Origin: Pseudomonas sp. WN033
GTDB taxonomy: Bacteria; Pseudomonadota; Gammaproteobacteria; Pseudomonadales; Pseudomonadaceae
Reading direction: 5' to 3'
Length of the DNA stretch: 64,000 nucleotides
Assembly: GCA_002287035.1 (NCBI GenBank)
Contig: NSKG01000012.1
Location: 30,388 to 94,387 of the forward strand
Part shown: positions 7,128 to 17,116 of the stretch, piece by piece
Layout: the number at the start of each line of letters is the position of its first letter
Position numbering within the stretch: position 1 is the stretch's first letter
Notes under the pieces: model-generated
Seen by the model: only the letters and a program-made list of their open reading frames with translations
Told to the model about the DNA's origin: nothing
Database searches by the model: none
Made by a program: the position numbers and the translations under genes

Positions 7128-9059
7128 ATGCCTAGCACCTTCCACGAAATACCCCGTGAACGCCCCAGCACGCCCTTGCTGGACAGCATTGACGACACCG
7201 CACGCCTGCGTGAGCTGGACGAAGAACTGCTGCCGGTACTGGCCGACGAGCTGCGGGCGTTCCTGCTCTGGACCGTGAGCCAGACTGGCGGGCATTTCGG
7301 CGCGGGACTTGGCGTGGTCGAACTCACCGTTGCTCTGCATTATGTCTACCAGACCCCGGAAGACCGGCTGATCTGGGACGTTGGCCATCAGGCCTATCCA
7401 CACAAGATCCTGACCGGTCGGCGCGAGCAGATGGCGACCCTGCGTCAAAAGGACGGCCTGGCGGCCTTCCCGCGCCGCTGCGAAAGCCCTTACGACACCT
7501 TCGGCGTCGGTCACTCCAGCACCTCGATCAGCGCCGGGCTGGGCATGGCTCTTGCCGCCCGCCTGCAAGGTCTTGACCGGCGGACTGTGGCGGTGATCGG
7601 CGATGGCGCACTGACCGCCGGCATGGCCTTCGAGGCGCTCAACCATGCCTCCGACGTCGAACCCGACATGCTGGTCGTGCTCAACGACAACGACATGTCG
7701 ATCTCGCGCAATGTCGGCGGCATGTCCAACTACCTGGCCAAGATCCTGTCCAGCAGCACCTACGCGCACATGCGTGAAGGCAGCAAGAAGGTCCTGTCGA
7801 AGATTCCCAAGGCCTGGGAGCTGGCGCGGCGCACCGAGGAACACGCCAAGGGCATGCTGGTGCCCGGCACCCTGTTCGAGGAACTGGGCTGGAACTACAT
7901 CGGCCCGATTGATGGCCACGACCTGCCGACCCTGGTCACCACCCTGCGCAACATGCGTGGCCTCAAGGGCCCGCAGTTCCTGCATGTGATCACCAAGAAG
8001 GGCAAGGGCTTCTCGCCAGCCGAAGCCGATCCGATCGGTTACCACGCCATTACCAAGCTCGAGCCCAAACCGGCCAGTAACGGCGTGAGCAAGCCAAAGT
8101 TCTCCAACGTGTTCGGCCAATGGCTGTGCGACATGGCCGCCGAGGACCCGCGACTGATTGGCATCACGCCAGCCATGAAGGAAGGCTCGGACCTGATTGC
8201 CTTCAGCGAGCGCTTCCCCGAGCGCTACTTCGATGTAGCGATTGCCGAACAGCACGCCGTGACCCTGGCCGCCGGCATGGCCTGCGAAGGCGCCAAGCCG
8301 GTGGTAGCGATTTATTCGACCTTCCTGCAGCGGGCCTATGATCAACTGATCCATGATGTCGCCGTGCAGGATCTGGACGTACTGTTCGCCATCGACCGCG
8401 CCGGTCTGGTTGGCGAAGACGGCCCCACCCACGCCGGCAGCTTCGATCTGTCATATCTGCGCTGCCTGCCCAACATGCTGGTCATGGCCCCGGCCGACGA
8501 GAATGAAACCCGGCAGATGCTGACCACCGGTTATCTGCACAACGGCCCGGCGGCGGTACGTTACCCGCGCGGCACCGGCCCCGGCGTGGCGATTGACCCG
8601 GAGCTCAAACCCCTGCCGATCGGCAAGGGCGTGATCACCCGCCAGGGCAGCCGGGTCGCCATTCTGTGCTTTGGCACCCTGCACGCCAACGCGCTGCAGG
8701 CCGCCGAATCACTGGATGCCAGCGTCGCCAACATGCGCTTCGTCAAACCGCTGGACGGCGAACTGATCCGCCAACTCGCCAACAGCCATGAACTGCTGGT
8801 TACGGTCGAAGAGAACGCCGTGATGGGTGGCGCCGGCAGCGCCGTCAACGAGTGGCTGCACGCCGAAGGCCTCAACATCCCGATGCTCAACCTGGGCCTG
8901 CCGGACAGTTACGTCGAGCATGCCAAACCCCGGCAAATGCTGGCCGAGTGCGGACTGGATGCCGAAGGTATCGAACAGCGCATCCGCCAACGCCTGAGCA
9001 CCCTGACCAGCCACGACCAGCCATCGGCTGCGCTTGACCCGGTCAGCGCAAAGTCATAG
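7128..9059 (+). CDS. dxs: 1-deoxy-D-xylulose-5-phosphate synthase
   Basis: 643 residues. It condenses pyruvate and glyceraldehyde 3-phosphate, with thiamine diphosphate, in the first step of the MEP isoprenoid pathway. The thiamine-binding motif [18 protein letters not shown], the NDNDMSIS metal-loop segment, GHSSTSIS and the transketolase C-terminal domain ([13 protein letters not shown]) are all present. The ATG at 7128 starts [13 protein letters not shown], matching the conserved Pseudomonas N-terminus, so the 16 codons upstream are not used. Only 25 bases separate its stop from the cobalamin riboswitch. Confidence 0.97.
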   Translation: MPSTFHEIPRERPSTPLLDSIDDTARLRELDEELLPVLADELRAFLLWTVSQTGGHFGAGLGVVELTVALHYVYQTPEDRLIWDVGHQAYPHKILTGRREQMATLRQKDGLAAFPRRCESPYDTFGVGHSSTSISAGLGMALAARLQGLDRRTVAVIGDGALTAGMAFEALNHASDVEPDMLVVLNDNDMSISRNVGGMSNYLAKILSSSTYAHMREGSKKVLSKIPKAWELARRTEEHAKGMLVPGTLFEELGWNYIGPIDGHDLPTLVTTLRNMRGLKGPQFLHVITKKGKGFSPAEADPIGYHAITKLEPKPASNGVSKPKFSNVFGQWLCDMAAEDPRLIGITPAMKEGSDLIAFSERFPERYFDVAIAEQHAVTLAAGMACEGAKPVVAIYSTFLQRAYDQLIHDVAVQDLDVLFAIDRAGLVGEDGPTHAGSFDLSYLRCLPNMLVMAPADENETRQMLTTGYLHNGPAAVRYPRGTGPGVAIDPELKPLPIGKGVITRQGSRVAILCFGTLHANALQAAESLDASVANMRFVKPLDGELIRQLANSHELLVTVEENAVMGGAGSAVNEWLHAEGLNIPMLNLGLPDSYVEHAKPRQMLAECGLDAEGIEQRIRQRLSTLTSHDQPSAALDPVSAKS

Positions 9060-9083
9060 AGTCCCCCCGCTTCCAGAAGTACT

Positions 9084-9262
9084 GGGTGCCCGGCCTGGCT
9101 TGATCAAGCCGCCGGGTGAAACGGGAAGTCGGTGCAACCCCGACGCTGCCCCCGCAACGGTAAAGGATCGCAGGCCAACACCTGCAGGGAAACCACAACG
9201 CCACTGTGCTTTTACGGCATGGGAAGGCGGTTTCTTCACATCCTGAGCCCGGAGACCGGCCC
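9084..9262 (+). promoter_or_regulatory. Cobalamin (AdoCbl-class) riboswitch upstream of btuB
   Basis: The conserved boxes occur in order: GGTGCCC at 9085, CGGGTGAAACGGGAA, CGGTGCAA, the GCTGCCCCCGCAACGGTAA core, the B12 box GCCACTG at 9200-9206, GGGAAGG and the closing GAGCCCGGAGACCGGCC. This matches the class I cobalamin aptamer. It sits in the 353-base gap between dxs and btuB, the only gap over 300 bases in the window, and should repress btuB when cobalamin is plentiful. No promoter fits between dxs and the aptamer, so it is read from dxs or from a promoter inside dxs. Confidence 0.95.
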
Positions 9263-9272
9263 AGTATTCCAG

Positions 9273-9293
9273 GGAACGCCCTTATGGCGTTCC
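9273..9293 (+). other. Perfect hairpin just downstream of the cobalamin aptamer
   Basis: GGAACGCC-CTTAT-GGCGTTCC, an 8-bp perfect stem. It has no U-tract, so it is not an ordinary intrinsic terminator. It may be part of the expression platform, where its loop could pair with the aptamer. Confidence 0.5.
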
Positions 9294-9381
9294 ACTGCTG
9301 AGGTGCCGCGGAGGGCGGCACTGGTCAGCGTGCGGCCGCCCCCGGTGCATTGCGCCGACAGCCCTCCTGACTTCCCGCCCT

Positions 9382-9405
9382 CCTCAAAAGCCTGACCTTT
9401 TGAGG
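9382..9405 (+). promoter_or_regulatory. Hairpin covering the btuB ribosome-binding site
   Basis: CCTCAAAAG (9382-9390) pairs with CTTTTGAGG (9397-9405), a 9-bp perfect stem with a 6-base loop. Its 3' arm contains GAGG, the ribosome site placed 7 bases before the btuB ATG at 9413. Translational control of btuB is therefore likely. Confidence 0.65.
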
Positions 9406-9412
9406 ACCGATA

Positions 9413-11272
9413 ATGAAAAAATTTCTGCCCCTGACTCCTGCCCTGCTGGCCGCCAGCATTGTCCAGGCCAATACCGCCATCGACCTGCCGGATACCGTGA
9501 TCACTGCTTCGCGGATTGAGCAGCCTCGCGAAGCCGCCCTGGCGGCCAACAGCGTGTTTACCCGTACCGATATCGAGCGCCTGCAGGCCCGCAGCGTTCC
9601 GGAATTGCTCAGCCGGGTACCGGGCCTGCAGCAGAACAACAATGGCGGGATTCCGGCCTACTTCCTGCGCGGCAGCAACACCGCGCAAACGCTGGTTCTG
9701 GTCGACGGTCAGCGCATTGCCTCCACGACCAGCGGCATTGCCCGCCTGGACTACCTGAATATCGACAATATCGAGCGGGTCGAGGTCATTCGTGGCCCAC
9801 GCTCCTCGCTATATGGTGCCGACGCCATCGGCGGCGTTATTCAGATCTTCACCCGCCAGGGCGAGCCCGGTCTCAACCCCAGCGTGCGCCTGGGCTTTGG
9901 CAGCAACCATACGATTGAGCGCAACCTGACCCTCAGCGGCGGTGACCAGCAGACCCGCTACCTGCTTGGCGCCACCCTGGATGAAAGCCGTGGCTTCGAC
10001 CGCACCACCGACAAGCAGGGCAATGACCGTGACCGCGACGGCCAACGCAACAAGGCGCTGATGCTGCGTCTGGACCACAGTTTCAATGCTGACTGGCAAG
10101 CCGGGCTCAGCCTCAACGACCAGCGTGGCAAGAACGAATTCGACGATGCCTATGAATTGTTCCCCGGCTTCCCCGAAGACCAGTTCCGGGTCAGCAGCTA
10201 TAACGGCCACCTGCAAGGTCAGTTGACCGAGATCTGGCAAAGCCGCCTGGAGCTCGGCCAAAGCTATGACCGCAACAAGACGGCTGGCTCCGGCAGTCCC
10301 TGGAACGATGGCCGCATCGAAACCACCCGGGATTCAGCCAGTTGGCTCAACCACCTGCAACTCAGCCCGGAACAGCGCCTGAGCGTTGGCAGCGACTGGC
10401 ACCGCGACCGCCTGTCCTCGACCAACGCCTACAGCAAGACGCGCCGGGAGAATCTGGCCGGCTTCATCCAGCACAGCTGGACCCAGCAGAACTTTGCCAC
10501 CGAATTGGGTGTGCGCCACGATGACAACCAGCACTTCGGCAATCACAACAGCTGGAACGCCGCGCTGGCCGTACCGGCTGGCGACCGCCAGCAATGGATT
10601 CTAAGCTACGCCGAAGGCTTCCGCGCCCCCACCTTCAATGACCTGTATGCGCCTCCGGGCTGGGGCGGCAACCCGGACCTTGATCCCGAGCGGTCAAAAA
10701 GCTGGGAACTGCAATGGCGCGCCGAAGTGCTCGACAGCCAGCTCGAAGCCTCGCTGTATCGCAACGACATCAAGGACCTGATCACCTGGAATAGCAGCAC
10801 CTTCCAGATGGACAACATCAACAAGGCCCGCGTCAACGGCTTCGAGGCCGCCATCAGCCGCGATCTGTTCGGCTGGTCGAGCCGCACCGCCATCAGCTTC
10901 ATCGACCCACGCGACCGGGCCACTGGCAAAACCTTGCAACTGCGCGCCCGCCGGCACCTGAGCCTGGATCTGGATCGCAGCTTTGGCGACCTGTCCTTTG
11001 GCGGCACCTGGCAGCTGTTCAGCCAGCGTTATACCGATCCGGCCAACAGCGACACCCTGGCCGGTTACGGCACCCTGGACCTGCGCGCCAGTTGGCGAGC
11101 CAGCCCGGCGCTGCGCTGGGACCTGAAGCTGAGCAATGTGCTGGACCGCGACTACCACTTGGGCACCTACTCACGCCCCACCGGTTTCTGGCCGGCGCCG
11201 TCAATTGACCACCCCTACCGCGAACAGGGTCGCAGCGCCTTGCTGGCTGTAACCTGGACCCCACAGCTGTAA
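9413..11272 (+). CDS. btuB: TonB-dependent vitamin B12 receptor
   Basis: 619 residues, the usual BtuB size. There is a signal peptide (1-20), a TonB box (DTVITASR, about 25-33), a plug domain (ELLSRVPGLQ, FLRGSNTAQTLVLVDGQR, VEVIRGPRSSLYGADAIGGVI) and a 22-strand-type barrel. A Ca-loop-like DRDRDGQRN lies in the first third. It imports cobalamin across the outer membrane using TonB energy. The cobalamin riboswitch upstream and the BtuF-like gene at 17928 support this substrate. The last residue is Leu and not the more common Phe. Confidence 0.93.
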   Translation: MKKFLPLTPALLAASIVQANTAIDLPDTVITASRIEQPREAALAANSVFTRTDIERLQARSVPELLSRVPGLQQNNNGGIPAYFLRGSNTAQTLVLVDGQRIASTTSGIARLDYLNIDNIERVEVIRGPRSSLYGADAIGGVIQIFTRQGEPGLNPSVRLGFGSNHTIERNLTLSGGDQQTRYLLGATLDESRGFDRTTDKQGNDRDRDGQRNKALMLRLDHSFNADWQAGLSLNDQRGKNEFDDAYELFPGFPEDQFRVSSYNGHLQGQLTEIWQSRLELGQSYDRNKTAGSGSPWNDGRIETTRDSASWLNHLQLSPEQRLSVGSDWHRDRLSSTNAYSKTRRENLAGFIQHSWTQQNFATELGVRHDDNQHFGNHNSWNAALAVPAGDRQQWILSYAEGFRAPTFNDLYAPPGWGGNPDLDPERSKSWELQWRAEVLDSQLEASLYRNDIKDLITWNSSTFQMDNINKARVNGFEAAISRDLFGWSSRTAISFIDPRDRATGKTLQLRARRHLSLDLDRSFGDLSFGGTWQLFSQRYTDPANSDTLAGYGTLDLRASWRASPALRWDLKLSNVLDRDYHLGTYSRPTGFWPAPSIDHPYREQGRSALLAVTWTPQL

Positions 11273-11280
11273 CTACCCTG

Positions 11281-11316
11281 CAACTGACGGCCCGATCTGA
11301 CTCGGGTCGTCAGTTG
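11281..11316. terminator. Long hairpin after btuB
   Basis: CAACTGACGGCCCGA and TCGGGTCGTCAGTTG form a 15-bp stem with one G-T pair and a 6-base loop, 8 bases after the btuB stop. No run of T follows, so it may be an imperfect terminator or an RNA-stabilising stem between btuB and mksF. Confidence 0.5.
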
Positions 11317-11391
11317 GTCGCCTGCGGCTTGCCGCGCCAAGCACCAGTTAAGGCATAATGCGCGTTTGGTTTTCATCGCATCGGATGCCGC

Positions 11392-12831
11392 ATGTTCTTC
11401 ACCGACGAGCGCCAGCACTTCTTCCGCCCGCTCACCAGCAAATACCGCGAACAGATCGTCGAATGCCTGCGCCTGCTGCATGAGCGGCTGTACAGTGCCC
11501 GCGCCGACTATGGCGAATCACCCCGCCGCGAACAGGTCCTGGATATCTTCTGCGAGGCCCTGGAACGTGCGCCCTTGCTCGATGGCGACGACCAGGACAG
11601 CGGCCGGTTCAAGAACAACCGCGAGCAGGCCAACTGGATTCTCAACAGTCTGATCGAGCATGGCTGGCTGGAACGCCAGGTCGATCAGGCCAGCTTTCAG
11701 TCCAGCTACCCATTCAGCCGCCTGGGCCGGTTGTTCACCCTGCCGCTGGTCGAAGCCGACGGCCGCAGTGTACGCACCCGCCACCGCAATACCCGCAACA
11801 CCCTCAACGCCCTGAGCGCCTTCGCCGAGCATGGCGAGGTCTACGACCTGCTCGATGCCCATGAATACTCCGAGCGGATCATCGCCGACTTCAGCGACAT
11901 CATTGCCGAGCTGGAAGAGCGCAAGCGCGAACTGGTGCGCGAGGTCGAAGCCCAGCAACTGGTACAGCAGGCCAGCGACCAGTTCTTCGAATTCATGGAG
12001 CGACGCTTTCAGCCCGACCTGGCCATTCGCCTGTCGGCCGACAGTGTCGAACGCCACCGCGAGCGCATCCTCGAGCTGCTCGAACGGATTCGGCGCAAAC
12101 CCAGAGACTGGAAAGCCCATGCCGAACGCGAACTGCGGCGCCTGGCCCCCGACCTGCTGAGCGACGAGCGCAGCTCGGTGCTGTGGCAATTACTCGATGC
12201 GATCGACAGCCGCCTGCGCAATGCCTCGGACATCATGCTGCCAGCCCTGCGCAAGACCTTGCAGAGCTTTACCCAGCGCGCCGACCTGATCATCCGCCAG
12301 CTCAGCTACCTACACAGCCAGCAGCACAGCGACATCGTTGGCCTGTGCCGGGAGTTGTCCCATCTGCCCGAAGCCGAGCAAAGCGCCCGCCTGCAAGCCG
12401 CCGGCGAGCTCATGGCCGGCGTCGGTCTGGGCCTGCTCGACCCCGGCCAATTGCGCCTGCGCGAGCGCCGCGAGCGGCCACCGGTGCAAAGCCTGATGAG
12501 CGACCCCGGCGCCCCGGATGACGACACCCTGCACGAACTGGCCGCCCAGCAGCGCCTGGACAAGGCCTTCAACATCAACGCCAGCGGCCTGCGCGACTAC
12601 CTGCGCAGCGCCCTGGCCGGGCGCCAGCGAATCGACAGCCGTGACCTGCCGATCACCAGCGCCAGCGATCTGCTGGCACTCAGTCACCTGATCGAACTGG
12701 CCGGCGCCGAACATGCCGCCCGCGGCCTGCAGGTACGCATCGAGCCCAGTGGCCAGACGATTACCGACGAAACCTATTTCAGCCGCCGCGACGGCTTCAT
12801 TATCGAACTGGAACACGACGACCATGCGTGA
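11392..12831 (+). CDS. mksF: Condensin-like kleisin subunit MksF
   Basis: 479 residues. The N-terminal region (about 1-110) looks like a winged-helix domain that ends in a helical bundle. A long charged helical middle (EELEERKRELVREVEAQQ and later segments) and a small C-terminal domain rich in beta strands follow. Size, helix pattern and gene order with mksE and mksB fit the MksF kleisin of bacterial MksBEF condensins, related to JetA of Wadjet. It bridges the MksB heads and recruits MksE. It overlaps mksE by 8 bases. The ribosome site is weak. Confidence 0.82.
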   Translation: MFFTDERQHFFRPLTSKYREQIVECLRLLHERLYSARADYGESPRREQVLDIFCEALERAPLLDGDDQDSGRFKNNREQANWILNSLIEHGWLERQVDQASFQSSYPFSRLGRLFTLPLVEADGRSVRTRHRNTRNTLNALSAFAEHGEVYDLLDAHEYSERIIADFSDIIAELEERKRELVREVEAQQLVQQASDQFFEFMERRFQPDLAIRLSADSVERHRERILELLERIRRKPRDWKAHAERELRRLAPDLLSDERSSVLWQLLDAIDSRLRNASDIMLPALRKTLQSFTQRADLIIRQLSYLHSQQHSDIVGLCRELSHLPEAEQSARLQAAGELMAGVGLGLLDPGQLRLRERRERPPVQSLMSDPGAPDDDTLHELAAQQRLDKAFNINASGLRDYLRSALAGRQRIDSRDLPITSASDLLALSHLIELAGAEHAARGLQVRIEPSGQTITDETYFSRRDGFIIELEHDDHA

Positions 12832-13471
12832 AGCCCTGAACGCCCAACTGGCCGAACGCGGCCTGAGCAGTGAGGAGTTTTCCGAGCTGATGATCCGCCT
12901 GCTTGATCGCGGAGTGCTGTGCCGTGACGACAGCAAGCGTGAGGCCGAGCTCTATGACCGCTTCCTGCAGGTACGCGAACTGGTCGAGGATTACCTTGAG
13001 ATACTGCGCATCCGCCTGCTGCACGAGCCGCGCTTCAACCTGCTGCGGCTGTTCCCACCCGGTGCCGAAGTGCCCGGCCTGGCTGACAGCGACGACGATT
13101 TTCGCACCGGCCTGCGCCAGCGCCTGAACCAGCAGGAAGTGGCCCTGATCCTGGTGCTGCGCGCCGAATACGACAAGGCCCTGCGCGAAGGTCAGGTCGA
13201 CGAGCAGGGTCAGGTGCTGCTGACCCTGGAAGCCCTCAACCTCAGCAGCCGCAACCTGCTGGGCAAGCCGCTGCCGGAAAGCCTCAGCGAGCGCCAGGCG
13301 CTGTTGCGCCGCCTGCGTCAACTGCGACTGATCCGCAGCCCCGGTGACAACAGCAGTGAAGAGGATGCCTGGCTGCTGATCCGCCCCGGCATTCTCAGCC
13401 TGGTCACCGACAGCGCCCTGAATCAACTGGCCAGCCCCGAGGCCGACGACCTGGACGAGGACGCGCCCTGA
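12824..13471 (+). CDS. mksE: Condensin-like subunit MksE
   Basis: 215 residues from the ATG at 12824, which overlaps the mksF stop; a longer in-frame extension would run inside mksF and is not supported. The protein is acidic and mostly helical with two winged-helix-like halves, as expected for MksE/JetB. In the family it binds the kleisin MksF and shapes the DNA-binding chamber of the condensin. Its stop TGA shares a base with the mksB ATG, so translation is coupled. Confidence 0.8.
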   Translation: MREALNAQLAERGLSSEEFSELMIRLLDRGVLCRDDSKREAELYDRFLQVRELVEDYLEILRIRLLHEPRFNLLRLFPPGAEVPGLADSDDDFRTGLRQRLNQQEVALILVLRAEYDKALREGQVDEQGQVLLTLEALNLSSRNLLGKPLPESLSERQALLRRLRQLRLIRSPGDNSSEEDAWLLIRPGILSLVTDSALNQLASPEADDLDEDAP

Positions 13472-16400
13472 TGTATCTGAAACGCTCAATCACCGTGAAC
13501 TGGGGCAATCTGCCGGTCGAGGAACTGGAGTACGGCCCGGTCAACCTGTTTTCCGGCGGCAACGGCTCGGGCAAGACCACCGCCGCCGATGCCCTGCAAA
13601 CCCTGATGACCGCCGCCCACGACAACCTGTTCAACTACAACCCCGGACAGGACGAAACCACCCAGCGTGGACGCGGCGGCAAGCAGGTGCGGACCCTGGC
13701 CTCCTACGTGCTGGGCTGTGACGATGGCGCCTACGCCCGGCCCTGGGATACCGACGGCTACATCGCCGGCGTGTTCCACCCGACCCAGGGCGAAAGCGCC
13801 GAGCCCTTTACCGCAGTCATCGGCGTGCGCGCCCACCTCGACAGCGCTGGCAGCAGCCGCCAGGCTCGCCAGAACGAACTGCTGCTAATGATCGTTCCCG
13901 GTGAAATGCTGTCGCTGTCACATCTGGTACGCGAGGCCGACGACGGCCGCCACGTGGTCCCGGTTACCGAACTTCCGACCCTGTTGCGCCGCCAGTTCGG
14001 CAAGGCCGGCGTCGAACTCTACGAGCGCAAAAGCGCCTATCTGGCCCGGCTGTATGGCGCGCTGCGCGGCCGCCGTGATGCGGTATCGATACGCGAAGCC
14101 AAGAATGCCGCACGCACCTTCGCCAACTTCATGGCCTACAAACCGGTCAAGTCGATCGACCAGTTCGTCGCCGAAGAAGTGCTGGAAGCCCGCGACTTTG
14201 GCGACACCATCCGACGGATTCGCGAACTGCTGCGCACCGTGCACGGCATGGAGCAGGAAGCCGGCCGCTTGCGTGATGCCGTGGCCCTGCTCCAGCAGTC
14301 GCGCGATCAGGCCGACCAGTACCTGGAAGGCTGGCTCGAGCGCACCGGGCTCGACTATGCCGCCGCCGCCCAAACCTGGCGGCAGAATCAGAAACAGTAT
14401 CTGGCGGCCAAGGACGAACAGCGCCAACTGGCGGCGCGCCTGGCCAGCAATCTCGACGAGCAGCGCCTGACCAACGAGCGCCTGGAGCAGGCCCATCAGG
14501 AGCTGGTGCAACTGGAAGCCCGCCGTCAGGGCATCCCGGCCCTGCACAACAAGGACCAGCTGGAAAGTCGCCAACGCCAGCTGCATGAGCAGTTGCAGAC
14601 CGGGGTCGCCCCGCTGCTGCAACAGGCCCGCCAGCGCGACCAGAACGTCGCAGCCCTGCGCAGCCTGCAGCAACTGCTCAGTCAGCACAGCCTGGGCCTG
14701 GAACTGCCGCAACTGGCCAGCCGTGGCTGGCGGGAAACCAGCCAGGCGGTACTGGCCGCCGAACAGCAACCAGTGGCCGAACTCAACCAGTTGCTGGCGC
14801 GCGACTGGATCGACCTCAGCCCGCTGGATGCCGGCCTGGACGCCATTCGCAGCCAACAGCACAGCCACAACCTGCTGGCCGAACACCTGTACGCCGAGGG
14901 CAGTGACGGCATCAGTCTGCTCCAGAAGGTTGACCGGCTGGGTCAGGAGCGCGCCGCCGCAGTCACCAGCCTGGAGCGCCAGGTCAGCCAGTGCGAACAA
15001 CAGATCAGCACCCTGCGCGCCAGCCGGGTCAGCTATCCCGGTTATGTCGAAGACGCCCTGCGCGCCATTCGCCAGCAGTGCCCGCAGGCCGACCCGCGGG
15101 TCCTGTGCGATTATGTCGAAGTGCTCGACCCGGACTGGCAAATGGCGATCGAGGGCTATATCGGCGGCAGCCGCTTCGCCATTCTGGTCGAACCGGCCTT
15201 CGAGGCCGAAGCCATCCGTATCGTCCGCCAGCTCAGCAGCCGCGAACGCAACCGCGCCCGGGTGATTCAGGGCGACAAGGCCCGCCAGGATGCCGAACGG
15301 CTCAGCGTACCGGAGGATTCGATCCTCAAGGTCATGCGCTTTGGCCACAAGATTGCCGAGTACTACCTGCGCGCCTCCTATGCCGGGGTACAGCGCGTCG
15401 AGCATGCCGATGCGCTGCGCCAGACCCGCCGCGGCATCACCCGCGAAGGGCTGGGTTCGGGCAACTATGCGCTGTTCCGCTGTGATCTCGACGACAGCCA
15501 GCTGGTGTTCGGTGCCGAAGCCCGCGAGCGCAACCTGCGGGCCCAGGAAAGCCAGCTGGAGCAGCTGCACCTGCAGCGTCATTCACTGCGTCAGCAACAG
15601 CAGGCGCTGCAACAACTGGCCCAGTTGCTAAACCAGATCAAACCACTGGACTACGCGGCCCGGGCCAGCGCCCTGCTCGACTGCCAGCGCCAGCTCCGCG
15701 AACTCGAACAGCAACTGGACAGTCTCGATCTGGGCAGCCACGGCGATCTGGACGACCAGCAGTCACGGGTCAGCCAGCGCTACCGCGAACTCGAACAGCG
15801 CCAGCGCGAACTGCTCGAAGAACACGGCCGAGTGGACGAAAAACACCGCCAGCTCAGCCAGCGGATCAACCAGCTGGCCGACCAGAGCGACACCCTGCTG
15901 GAAGCCAAGGACGCTGCCGAACAGCATCTGCTGGAAGCCGCCAGCGGCCTGCCCGGCCTGGATCCGCAGCAGCGCCTGGAGCAGCTCGACGCCATGCTCG
16001 AACAGGCCCACAGCCCCTTCGACTTCGTCGCCGACAGCGCCACCCTGACCACGCGCCTGCACCAGCAGGCGATCAACCTGGAGCGCGCCATTGAGCAGTA
16101 CAACCAGCAGGCCCAGCCGGCTGACCAGTTGCTGCACGACTGCGCCGACGAACTGCACAGCCTTGGCTTCTTCCGCCACATCGGCGGCCTGCAGCGCCAG
16201 CTCGACAACCTCTACAACCGCCTGCGCAACAACGTCCTGCTGGAAAAGCAGAACCAGCTGGCCAGCCTGCGCGACAGCTTCAACACCACCTTCGTCAGCG
16301 ACCTGTGCCATGAAATCCACCAGGCCATCAACGACGGCCGACGGGTTCTGGAACAACTGAACCTGGAGCTGGAACACCACCAGTTCGGGGCCGACCGCGA

Positions 16401-17106
16401 GCGCTTCCAGTTCGACTGGGATTGGCTGCCGGAGTACAAGGAATACTGGGATTTCTTCCAGGAAGTAATGCAGATGCCCAACCTGGGTGATGGCGCCAGC
16501 CTGTTCGACAGCAATCTGTCCGAACGCGCCGCCAGCATCCGCGACCGGCTGCTGTCGCTGCTGCTCGATGGTGACGAGCAGCAGGCCCTGCGCGAGCTGG
16601 AGCGGCTCAGCGACTACCGCCGCTACCGCCGCTACGACATTCTCAAGCACCCCCAGGGCAAGCCAGCGATCCGCCTCAGCGAATACGGCACCGGCTCAGG
16701 TGGCCAGCTGGAAACCCCGGCCTACATCATTCGCGCCGCCGCCGTGACCAGCGCCTTTCGCTTCAATGAAGGCGACAGCCACCTGCGCATGGTGATCGTC
16801 GATGAAGCCTTCATGCACATGGACGAAACCCGCTCACGCGAGGTGATCGGCTACCTGACCGAAACCCTGGGGCTGCAACTGATCTTCATCATGCCGACCA
16901 GCAAGGCCGGTCCCTTCCTCGACCTGATCAGCAACCAGTTCGTGTTCAGCAAGGTGCCCAGCCGCCAGCCGGTCGGCGAACTCAACACCCGGGTCCTGCT
17001 CGACCGGCAACAGCTCAACCGCGAACGGGTGGCCGAGCTGTGGGCCCAGCATCGGCGGGTCATCCGCCAGCAGGGGATGCTGGACTTTATGGAAGAACTG
17101 GTTTGA
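13471..17106 (+). CDS. mksB: SMC-like condensin ATPase MksB
   Basis: 1211 residues. Walker A is GGNGSGKTT at 29-37; long coiled coils (about 270-480 and 690-860) flank a hinge region (about 510-640). The ABC-signature-like SEYGTGSGGQ lies near 1070-1079, and Walker B VIVDEAF near 1108-1114 has catalytic Glu 1112. This is the SMC/SbcC layout of MksB and JetC. It probably extrudes or bridges DNA loops for chromosome or plasmid organisation. No JetD/MksG nuclease gene (Toprim/DUF2220 type) follows. The next gene is a convergent NYN protein 10 bases away. Confidence 0.9.
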   Translation: MYLKRSITVNWGNLPVEELEYGPVNLFSGGNGSGKTTAADALQTLMTAAHDNLFNYNPGQDETTQRGRGGKQVRTLASYVLGCDDGAYARPWDTDGYIAGVFHPTQGESAEPFTAVIGVRAHLDSAGSSRQARQNELLLMIVPGEMLSLSHLVREADDGRHVVPVTELPTLLRRQFGKAGVELYERKSAYLARLYGALRGRRDAVSIREAKNAARTFANFMAYKPVKSIDQFVAEEVLEARDFGDTIRRIRELLRTVHGMEQEAGRLRDAVALLQQSRDQADQYLEGWLERTGLDYAAAAQTWRQNQKQYLAAKDEQRQLAARLASNLDEQRLTNERLEQAHQELVQLEARRQGIPALHNKDQLESRQRQLHEQLQTGVAPLLQQARQRDQNVAALRSLQQLLSQHSLGLELPQLASRGWRETSQAVLAAEQQPVAELNQLLARDWIDLSPLDAGLDAIRSQQHSHNLLAEHLYAEGSDGISLLQKVDRLGQERAAAVTSLERQVSQCEQQISTLRASRVSYPGYVEDALRAIRQQCPQADPRVLCDYVEVLDPDWQMAIEGYIGGSRFAILVEPAFEAEAIRIVRQLSSRERNRARVIQGDKARQDAERLSVPEDSILKVMRFGHKIAEYYLRASYAGVQRVEHADALRQTRRGITREGLGSGNYALFRCDLDDSQLVFGAEARERNLRAQESQLEQLHLQRHSLRQQQQALQQLAQLLNQIKPLDYAARASALLDCQRQLRELEQQLDSLDLGSHGDLDDQQSRVSQRYRELEQRQRELLEEHGRVDEKHRQLSQRINQLADQSDTLLEAKDAAEQHLLEAASGLPGLDPQQRLEQLDAMLEQAHSPFDFVADSATLTTRLHQQAINLERAIEQYNQQAQPADQLLHDCADELHSLGFFRHIGGLQRQLDNLYNRLRNNVLLEKQNQLASLRDSFNTTFVSDLCHEIHQAINDGRRVLEQLNLELEHHQFGADRERFQFDWDWLPEYKEYWDFFQEVMQMPNLGDGASLFDSNLSERAASIRDRLLSLLLDGDEQQALRELERLSDYRRYRRYDILKHPQGKPAIRLSEYGTGSGGQLETPAYIIRAAAVTSAFRFNEGDSHLRMVIVDEAFMHMDETRSREVIGYLTETLGLQLIFIMPTSKAGPFLDLISNQFVFSKVPSRQPVGELNTRVLLDRQQLNRERVAELWAQHRRVIRQQGMLDFMEELV

Positions 17107-17116
17107 GTGACCGCGC

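Noticed and set aside
13918..15582. Long open frame of 554 codons antisense to mksB
   Set aside because: No domain, no ribosome site, and fully inside a gene with Walker motifs. It is a shadow of the GC-rich codon pattern.
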